A stretch of 20,955 nucleotides of DNA from Vavraia culicis subsp. floridensis. Its lineage: Eukaryota > Microsporidia > Pleistophoridae. A program made the translations under genes and the position numbers. Location: contig NW_007360651.1 of assembly GCF_000192795.1 (NCBI RefSeq), forward strand, positions 23,305 to 44,259. The letters are read 5' to 3'. The stretch's first letter is position 1; every line of letters starts with the position of its first letter. Positions 1 to 7,034 of the stretch are shown here, piece after piece. The notes beneath the pieces were generated by a model. That model saw only the letters and a program-made list of their open reading frames with translations, searched no databases and was not told the origin of the DNA.

Positions 1-605
1 GATGAATGAATACACACATAAGATCATGTATAAATGCGTACTTACCCGTTTTAATGCTCATTTGAAGTATTTCATGCAGCATCTCTTCCATCTTCTGTAC
101 GTAATAGCACCTTGGCTGTTCTTTCATAATTTTCTCGCATTCCGCACTAAACTGTGTTATTTCGTGTTTCTTTTCTTTTCGAATTGCTTGTTTTGACACT
201 AAAATATGCGAATTACAAAATGTTCTTGAAAGTTCCAACAGTTCATTTTTTAGGCCGATGAAGTACAATCTTAGTGATTCGTTATTTTGTGATTTTCCAA
301 GCATTTGTTCTACTTCATTAGAGTTGTAATCTCTAAAAGCATCTTCAAAAGATAACAATGCATGATTTATCTTATTATGTTTCATTTTGTTTGCTAACAT
401 ATTGTTATGCTTATTTTTGAATTCTTTCATACGCACTATTGTTACCCATTATTGGTGTGTTATGATGTGTACTCCACACATAATCATTCCCACCATCTAC
501 TCTGCTATTCTCACCATATGCATTCGCCATATTTGCTAAGTCTCGTGCACCACCTTGAGATGCCCTGATCAAAGAAAGAATGAAGACAATCCAAAGACAA
601 TCCAT
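1..605 (-). CDS. putative secreted protein, frameshifted and cut by the left edge
   Basis: I do not recognise the family. The ATG at 605 lies directly behind a CCC triplet, as in enolase, and begins a hydrophobic signal-peptide-like segment (MDCLWIVFILSLIRASQG). That frame stops at 411-413. A second minus-strand frame, open from an ATG at 430 to base 1 (143 codons, no stop), takes over in the +1 frame. It encodes a hydrophilic, Glu/Lys-rich, mostly helical-looking protein. The two frames overlap at an A5 run (T5 on the plus strand, 414-418); one base fewer there would join them into a protein of more than 200 residues that continues beyond the window. This could be a sequencing or assembly slip, a recent pseudogene, or two separate small genes. 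A GTAAGT word near base 40 (minus) could also be a splice donor, but the frame is open through it. An AT-rich stretch sits about 30 bases upstream of the 605 start. Confidence 0.5.
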
Positions 606-1598
606 GGGATGGCACGCTGCTGAACATTAAATAGTTCTAATTTATTGATAGACATGACAGTAATGCGAGATATGGTATGTCTATTGACACTTGAAATGCT
701 GTCATAAACGATGTAAAAGTACTACTCTGTGTGTTTTAGTATATGCGTACATTACTGTTCTGTAGAATGTAAATTGTGGTGTATTTTACCGATAAATTGG
801 ACTAAATCAGCATTCTACACGTCAAAAAATCATTTCTTAAAAGATAAGAACAACAGCATAGAAGGATAGTTTTAGAAATGGTACTACCATGCAACCAACT
901 AATAAATCAGTCTCATTCAGCAACGGTATTGAGTAAATTGAATTTATTTAAGAATTGCTGAATTTGTATCGCTGCAGCGTGATCAAGACACTACCCAAAA
1001 AGATTAAAATATTTTTATACTTCAACTAAATCATCGAATAGAATACCAGCAACTCCAAATGCACTTAAAGATCGCATTATCGACAGGCATATTCATTTTA
1101 TATTCCCTATCCTGTGCAACACCAAGGTATGTCGTTGTTTAAAAGTAGTCTGAATAGCTATAACACATGAGAGATGAGCTAGTAATTCGATACGGTATGT
1201 GAGCAACGTATCCCGTGCATTACACCTGGTAAAAAGAGAATTTAGAAGGGATTGTCTGTGTGTTGTGGCACTGGAATGATGATTGAACAGATTTGTTCAA
1301 ATAAAAATTCGTAATTTACACTTCATTTATGAGCCATGATTGTTGTTTAATGATCGTATTTCCGTAGCTTGGTAGATATAGACCAGTTTTCTTGGCCACG
1401 ACTCGTTATTTTACCTTCTCATACCACAATATCTGAACATCACACTTTTTTGGTCTGTAAGGAACGATCGTAGTTACTGTTCTGATTCATGGCTTACCAT
1501 CACCCTATCACTTCCTTTATTTACCTCTCATCAATAAAACCCGTTACCGTATACTCCTCTGCCAAAATCCATTGCAACTACCTTATTTACACTATCAC
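606..1598. other. gene-free spacer
   Basis: About 1 kb of AT-rich sequence. I see no ATG-started frame with protein-like composition, no tRNA or rRNA signature and no clear repeats. The first bases upstream of 605 (to about 650) probably hold the minus-strand gene's promoter. Confidence 0.5.
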
Positions 1599-2057
1599 CT
1601 ACAGACCAGGTATAGCATTTCCAAACTGATTCACCTTCTCGTCTATTCCATAACCATCGACCGGTATATTCACATCAAAGTACAGCAAGCTCTTCATAAA
1701 ATAGATATTTGCTGCGAAGTACATGTTAATAACAAAATCTACAAAACCTACAGCTCCCATAATCAACATACTAAACAGTCTGCCAGCCAAAAACAGTAGT
1801 CCAAAATAGCACAGCTTGTACAACAGGCTTACACCGATCGACATGAGTGCATAGTTAACGTTTTTCCTGTTGATGGTCTTGTAGCACACCAAGAAATGGT
1901 AATACTTGAAAAATGCCATGATGGGAATCGATACGGGAACAAAGATGTACCATAGGAATAGATTGCTGTGGTATGTCATGTATAGGAACACACAGTCGAT
2001 TATACACACCACTATGAACAGTATCTTGTTGTACGTTACTTTGAATGATGCGGGCAT
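1599..2057 (-). CDS. small multi-pass membrane protein, unknown family
   Basis: This is a 152-residue protein starting at the ATG at 2057 (MPASFKVTYNK). An in-frame TTG 18 bases upstream would extend it, but the ATG is preferred because CCC lies just before it. Four hydrophobic segments can be seen at roughly residues 8-27, 32-50, 70-93 and 98-118, joined by short charged loops. The C-terminal tail (about residues 125-152) is hydrophilic and acidic, so the protein probably sits in an internal or plasma membrane with a soluble tail. There is no motif I can assign. A TATAAAAA box lies only about 21-28 bases upstream of the ATG, which fits the very short leaders of microsporidian genes. It is divergent from the UPF1 gene and about 1 kb from the gene at the left edge. 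Alternatives are a small trafficking protein or a lineage-specific membrane protein. Confidence 0.6.
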   Translation of the reverse strand: MPASFKVTYNKILFIVVCIIDCVFLYMTYHSNLFLWYIFVPVSIPIMAFFKYYHFLVCYKTINRKNVNYALMSIGVSLLYKLCYFGLLFLAGRLFSMLIMGAVGFVDFVINMYFAANIYFMKSLLYFDVNIPVDGYGIDEKVNQFGNAIPGL

Positions 2058-2077
2058 GGTTTGGGATGGAAGCACTT

Positions 2078-2085
2078 GTTTTTAT
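2078..2085 (-). promoter_or_regulatory. TATA-like box of the small membrane protein gene
   Basis: TATAAAAA on the minus strand, with its 3' edge about 20 bases upstream of the ATG at 2057. The spacing implies an extremely short leader, as is usual in microsporidia. Confidence 0.35.
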
Positions 2086-2721
2086 AGAGGCACTCCTTTT
2101 GATGTTAGCTGTGTGTGAATGATTGGGTAATAAAATCTTTTTTATTGCAAAAAGCTGAGAATGATTGGAGCATGGGGAAAAGGAAGGGCTGCGAAGTAAG
2201 GAATGGTACGTGGTTGATAGTTTAATTCGGCACGGTCTGCATTTGAAATGACATGGATCGGTATGAGTGGGAGTGAAGTGTTTGTGGTAGGGAAGGGTGC
2301 TGTGCATGGGGGGTGAACGTGTTAAACGTAGTGGTGTTTTTGTGGCAAAGGGGCAAAAATACCTTAGAGGGACATCAAAGAGAAGAATCAATCGGGCAAG
2401 TGAATGGTAGGGTGCGTATTGCACGGGCATAACGTGTGTATTAGACGTGCTGTCACAACAAAAGAAATAGGAAAGGATCTAATTTAGAAGGTAATTAAGA
2501 AGTGGTGAATGAGGTAAGTAATTAGTGAGGTAAAATTAATGAGATGAGTTAAGAAATTAAACACGAATTGCTCAACAAATAATGATAACTAAACACGTGC
2601 CAAGAACAAATAATGGTAATTGGTACGTATCCTTACAATTACCCGTCATTGATCACATCAACACGCTTTACATCTTAACCGTGTCATTCTCCTTTAAAAC
2701 GGAGCATTCATACCAATTCAT

Positions 2722-2839
2722 ACGAACGCGCTCTCACAGCTGAACGACTCGTTCATACGAAAGCACCATTTCACAACGAATCGCTCGTACGAGAGCACCA
2801 TTTCACAACGACTCGTTCATACGAGAGCGCCTTCACTGC
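2722..2839. repeat. 32-bp tandem repeat with internal inverted repeat
   Basis: Three adjacent 32-bp units begin at 2744, 2776 and 2808, each starting ACGA(C/A)TCG. Units 1 and 2 share the 15-base tail AGCACCATTTCACA plus a leading A or G. A degenerate partial unit precedes them from 2722. Each unit centres on a small inverted repeat: TCGTTCATACGA in units 1 and 3, and TCGTACGA in unit 2. The function is unknown; protein-binding sites or a small satellite seed are possible. Confidence 0.7.
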
Positions 2840-3724
2840 GCGGTATACCATCAATGACAAGTTGTCACGTATTGCGGTACGTACCACGTCAATGATGGGC
2901 ATTACATCCAATCAACACCGGAACAGTGCGTTATTGCCATAAAATGGAAATAAATTCACCTTTGCTTCAACTACACGTTGCTGCCATACGCGGTGTTACC
3001 AAATGTAGCCTTCATTCACACGCCACACCGTAAAGATACGCTCACTGCTCGGTACGCTGTTCGTTCTCAGCTTTTAAACCGTGTTCTTAGCACGTATCGC
3101 TGTTTTAGCGGTTACTTCGGTGTGAGAAAACGGGAAGCGCTCAGAAGTACCGCGTTTGAAGGACTTAAAAAAGGTGCGATACGATTTGCAGCACTCACAA
3201 GGTAAAATAAGCACGGAACACGTACAAAGCGTATGCTTGTACAAACTTCAAAACAATACCTCATACCAACCGTGCACGTCATATCTTGTTCGCCGTGCTA
3301 TTTCTTACATTGTAATACGTAAACGTGAGGAATGGCCCTCTGCAAACAATCGTGCTGCTGATTTAATTGGTACTGCTCCTGTTATCTGCCAATTAACACA
3401 TCTCACCGTTTCGTACACCCCCCTGTTCAATCTCATTCTTCTGTTCCATATTTGCTAAATTTATAAAATTTTTTAATTCGGTACTAAACGGCTCTCAACG
3501 GCACGTAAGAAAATGCCCTTATACCGCCTTAACCGTTGTTCACGAGCCTTTTACCACAATTTATTGAGAAGTGCTGTCCAAGTGCTTAATTCTACCGTTC
3601 TAGTGCAATTCCTATTTTTTACGTCTTCGTTGCTATGAAACAAATTTGTTTTTCTGTTCATGTCACTGTACCTTGCACCGTACCGGCTTATTCTACTTTT
3701 ACACATGTGCTGTTTGAATATTTT

Positions 3725-3990
3725 ATTCTCCACCTCATTCTCCACCTCATTTTCCTCTTCATTTTCCTCTTCATTTTCCTCTTCATTTTCCACCTCATTC
3801 TCCACCTCATTTTCCTCTTCATTTTCCTCTTCATTTTCCTCTTCATTTCCTCTTCATTTTCCACCTCATTTTCCTCTTCATTTTCCACCTCATTTTCCTC
3901 TTCATTTTCCACCTCATTTTCCACCTCATTTTCCTCTTCATTTTCCTCTTCATTCTCCACCTCATTCTCCACCTCATTCTCCACCTCGTT
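3725..3990. repeat. 12-bp polypyrimidine minisatellite upstream of UPF1
   Basis: About 22 tandem units of 12 bp alternate between TCATTTTCCTCT-type and TCATTCTCCACC-type variants. One 11-bp unit (a missing T near 3844-3847) shifts the phase. The plus strand is nearly pure pyrimidine apart from the regularly spaced A of each CAT and CAC. The minus strand reads as Asn-Glu-Val-Glu/Asn-Glu-Glu-Glu low complexity, but it has no ATG and changes frame at the short unit, so I treat it as non-coding. The array ends about 42 bases before the UPF1 start and therefore lies in its promoter region. Confidence 0.85.
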
Positions 3991-4022
3991 ACTCACCGCT
4001 CACAATTTTGTTAATTCCCGTT

Positions 4023-4035
4023 TTTACCCCCCATG
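4023..4035 (+). promoter_or_regulatory. CCC-type start signal of UPF1
   Basis: A run of six C directly abuts the ATG at 4033. The same kind of CCC motif lies at or within a few bases upstream of the starts at 605, 2057, 9587 and 11464 and around 13693-13704. This supports these start choices and matches the CCC-like upstream signal described for microsporidian genes. Confidence 0.45.
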
Positions 4036-6582
4036 CCATGTTCATACTGTGAAGCACACTCTCACCTTATAACCTGTGCAGACTGTCACCAAAGCTTCTG
4101 CAACACGTTCAAGGGCACCACAATATCACACATCATCTTTCATCTCAAGAAGAACGGTCACAAGCGCATATTAATTGATCGATTGATTGTGTGTGAGTTG
4201 TGTGGGCAGAGCGATGTCTTTATGTTGAGGGGAGTTGATGGAATGATTGTTTGCGGGTGTTGTGGGGACGGTGAGCCTGTTGTTGATGGGAAGGCTTTGG
4301 TGCCGTGGGTATGTAGCGGTAGGGATGAGGGAGCGAGGAGCAAAAATGATAGCGGAGCGAGTGCAAAGAATGGCGAGGAAATGAAGGAAAAGACCACCGC
4401 TGTTGAGGACGGCAACGACGAAAAAACGCAGAAAAAGGCCCGCAGCAGCATCACCAGGGACGGCCACAGCGATGACACCGAGAACAAGGAGTGCGCGTTA
4501 CCGCGCGTGCAGCTGAAGTACACCAACCAAGAGTATATTTCAATATTTACATCGCTGATCACAGCAGAGTGCGAGCAGGAGAAGCACAACAAAGAGCGGC
4601 TCACACGCGAAAAAATATTTGTCCGGTTCGAGCACAAGAACGACCGCATATTTGCGCACTTCTCGTTCTGCCGCGACGAAATGTGTGCACGTATAAACAT
4701 CGGTGATGAGGTGAAGATATTTGTGCACACGAGCACGCTCAAAGGGTTCATCTGCAACGACACGATTTACACTGAGGAGAACATCGCAGAGATCGTGAAC
4801 ACCGATGTGAAGTATCCGGACGGGGAGTACCGGATGGAGTTCCCGTGGCGCAACGTGGGGTACCAACGTATGAAACGTGCACTTACGAGTTTGAAGAAGA
4901 AGTGCGCGCACAGAATAACGCAGCTGATCTGGAAGGGAAAGGTCAAGAAGAGGAAGAGCGCGCACATGCATGAGATAGTTGTGCCTGACCGCATGCCACC
5001 GCTGAATGAGTGCCAGAAGATCGCGATCGATGCTGCGCTCAACAACCACCTCACGCTCGTGCAGGGACCGCCAGGAACCGGCAAAACGATCACTACGGCA
5101 GCGATTGTGTACAACCTGCTCAAGCACAAGAAGGGCAAGATATTGGTCGTGGCGCCGTCAAACATAGCGGTAGACAACCTGACAAGGAGAATATTGAAAT
5201 GTGGCATTGATGTGCTTAGGATAGTGAGCAGGAACAGGGAGGGATTGGTGAGCGATCTTGATGATATTACGCTGCATAAGAAGGTGAACAGGGAGATTGA
5301 ACGTATTGCTGATGCGAAGGGAAGGGGGGATTGTGTGGAGGGTGGGGAGTATGACGTGGAGTACGACAGGAATAGGGGAAGTGACAGGGAGTACGACAGG
5401 GACAAAAAGCGTGACGGGGAGTACGACAGGGACAAAAAGCGTGACAGGGAGTACGACAGGGACAAAAAGCGTGACGGGGACAAAAACGAAGAAACTCTCA
5501 GTAACTCGCCCAATCACGGCCACAGCGCAAAACAAACGATCGATTCAGAAAAACTGTCTAAGCTTATGCAACGCATGAACGTGAAGAACAAAAAAACAAC
5601 GGGCAAGGACCGTCTCAGGGACTACCTCAGGTACTCATTCGTAAAGGATGCCCGTGTCATAACGTGTACGTGTGTGACAGCGGGCCAGGAGCTGTTCAAA
5701 CGCTTCAAATTTCCTTACGTTCTCATTGACGAGGCTGTGCAGGCAACAGAGCCGCTAACACTCGTGCCACTGATCTACTCGTGCAGAAAGCTCATACTGG
5801 TCGGTGATCACAAGCAGCTAGGACCAACGATTTTGAACAAGAAGGCTGCCAATGCCGGTCTGCGCGTGAGCCTGTTCGAGCGGCTGATACGGCTGGGCGT
5901 GGTGCCGTACCTGCTCACCGTGCAGTACCGGATGCATCCGGTGCTGTGTGAGTGGGTGAGCAACACGTTCTACGATGGTGCGCTCGTGAGCGCACACTAC
6001 ACGCACGGTGCGCATGCGCGGTACGGAACGGGCATCACCGCATGGTTCAACCTGCCCATGCCCACGTTCTTCTACGTGAGCCGTGGTCGTGAGGAGCTGT
6101 TCATATCGGGCACGTCGTACCTGAACAAGGCAGAGGCACAGCAGTGCCTTGCGATCATACGGCACCTCAAGATGAACGGTGTCCGTGAGACGGAGGTGGG
6201 CATAATCACGCCGTACGAGGGGCAGCGCGTGCTGCTGTCACGGCTCACCGCATGTGAGGTGGCCAATGTTGATGCGTTCCAGGGCCGTGAGAAGGCGTTC
6301 ATCATCATATCGCTGGTGCGTAGCAACAGCATAAATGATATCGGGTTTGTGAGCGATAGACGGCGCATGTGTGTTGCGCTGACGCGTGCGAAGCACGGTC
6401 TGTTTATTGTGGGCAATCCCGGCACGTTCTGCAAGAACAAAATGTGGAAGGAGCTGATCGCGTACTACCAGGGAAAGGGCGTGCTTGTTGAGGGGGAGGT
6501 AGAGGAACTGAGGCGGTGCGAGGTCCTTGGTGTAACGCATTTTGATTTTGGTAACTTTGTGCGTGAGGTTTACCACGAGTAG
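4033..6582 (+). CDS. UPF1: UPF1-like superfamily 1 RNA helicase (nonsense-mediated decay)
   Basis: This is an 849-residue protein, somewhat shorter than yeast UPF1 (971). Residues 1-80 form the Cys/His zinc domain that binds UPF2 in the family: C3, C6, C15, C18, C23, an SHIIFHL block, then C54, C57, C74 and C77. Residues 100-150 are a low-complexity linker, and 160-310 correspond to the 1B/1C region. The helicase core has Walker A GPPGTGKT (345-352), Walker B DEAVQATEP (567-), GDHKQLGP (591-598), VQYRMHP (630-636), DAFQGREK (747-754) and RRRMCVALTRAK (776-787). Together these make an ATP-driven RNA helicase of cytoplasmic mRNA surveillance. Residues 430-500 are an unusual charged insertion with a decapeptide repeat, placed in RecA1 before the VITCTCVTAG block. 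The yeast and human C-terminal tails are absent. The start at 4033 follows a C6 run. UPF1 assignment over other SF1 helicases (SEN1, IGHMBP2) rests on the N-terminal Cys/His domain. Confidence 0.93.
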   Translation: MPCSYCEAHSHLITCADCHQSFCNTFKGTTISHIIFHLKKNGHKRILIDRLIVCELCGQSDVFMLRGVDGMIVCGCCGDGEPVVDGKALVPWVCSGRDEGARSKNDSGASAKNGEEMKEKTTAVEDGNDEKTQKKARSSITRDGHSDDTENKECALPRVQLKYTNQEYISIFTSLITAECEQEKHNKERLTREKIFVRFEHKNDRIFAHFSFCRDEMCARINIGDEVKIFVHTSTLKGFICNDTIYTEENIAEIVNTDVKYPDGEYRMEFPWRNVGYQRMKRALTSLKKKCAHRITQLIWKGKVKKRKSAHMHEIVVPDRMPPLNECQKIAIDAALNNHLTLVQGPPGTGKTITTAAIVYNLLKHKKGKILVVAPSNIAVDNLTRRILKCGIDVLRIVSRNREGLVSDLDDITLHKKVNREIERIADAKGRGDCVEGGEYDVEYDRNRGSDREYDRDKKRDGEYDRDKKRDREYDRDKKRDGDKNEETLSNSPNHGHSAKQTIDSEKLSKLMQRMNVKNKKTTGKDRLRDYLRYSFVKDARVITCTCVTAGQELFKRFKFPYVLIDEAVQATEPLTLVPLIYSCRKLILVGDHKQLGPTILNKKAANAGLRVSLFERLIRLGVVPYLLTVQYRMHPVLCEWVSNTFYDGALVSAHYTHGAHARYGTGITAWFNLPMPTFFYVSRGREELFISGTSYLNKAEAQQCLAIIRHLKMNGVRETEVGIITPYEGQRVLLSRLTACEVANVDAFQGREKAFIIISLVRSNSINDIGFVSDRRRMCVALTRAKHGLFIVGNPGTFCKNKMWKELIAYYQGKGVLVEGEVEELRRCEVLGVTHFDFGNFVREVYHE
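5381..5480 (+). repeat. 30-bp in-frame repeat in UPF1
   Basis: Three near-perfect 30-bp units encode the decapeptide EYDRDKKRD(G/R), followed by a partial unit ending DGDKNEE. Units differ by single A/G changes. The length, a multiple of three, keeps the frame. It falls in a surface insertion of the helicase, not in a catalytic motif. Confidence 0.9.
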
Positions 6583-7034
6583 CGGTGAACAGAACTGAGC
6601 AGAATGGATTGAATGGCGTGCGTAGAGTATTTCCATGTTTGGTGTAACTCGCATAGCTTGGAGCAGCTCCGCAAAAACCATCAGGATTGATTGAATGAGG
6701 TGCTTTTGAACGGTTGCTAAGAATTAGCAGTCCCGTATTTATTTATGCAAGGAGAATGCGTTAAATAGGAAAAGTAAATAAGACCTGCCAATTAAAAGTT
6801 CTTATTTTTAGTTTTTTTCGTTTACATTATGATTTGCTATTTACTCTATTTTATTCTCCCCCTCATCCTCTCCTTATTCCCATATGTATTCTCTCCTTAT
6901 TCTCCCCCTCTTCTCTCCCTCTCTTCTCTCCCCCTCATCCTCTCCTTATTCTCTCCCCCTCACCCTCTTCTAACCCTCCTCGTATCATAAAATATTCTAA
7001 TCACCATTTATGCTTTGTTACATTCAAAACACCA
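6583..7034. other. spacer between convergent UPF1 and HEAT-like genes
   Basis: This is the 3' intergenic region of two convergent genes. It contains a pyrimidine-rich tract at 6843-6985. I see no gene in it. Confidence 0.5.
6843..6985. repeat. pyrimidine-rich tract with 24-bp direct repeats
   Basis: A C/T-rich stretch just 3' of the HEAT-like gene's stop. A 24-bp block beginning CTCCCCCTCATCCTC occurs at 6856-6879 and again at 6928-6951. CTCCTTATTC is scattered between them. It could help terminate one of the converging transcripts, but this is inference. Confidence 0.55.

Larger units (their letters stand above)
2086..4032. other. long spacer between divergent genes
   Basis: Apart from the two repeat arrays listed separately, I see no supported gene. 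Bases 2150-2440 are strongly purine-rich on the plus strand. Bases 2640-3540 have a more GC-rich, ACGT/CGTAC-rich texture than the left part of the window. The only longer frames there start at TTG, not ATG. The stretch could be relic repeat DNA, but no transposase or reverse-transcriptase motif is visible. Confidence 0.4.

Noticed and set aside
1855..2430. Minus-strand 191-codon frame starting with ATG at 2430
   Set aside because: It is very rich in His, Pro, Ser and Thr because the plus strand is purine-rich here, and it overlaps the better-supported membrane protein in another frame.
2978..3458. Two plus-strand frames of 75 and 100 codons
   Set aside because: Both start at TTG without an ATG, overlap each other, and show no domain or start motif.
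4158..5535. Several frames opposite or beside UPF1
   Set aside because: Shadows of the strongly conserved helicase gene.
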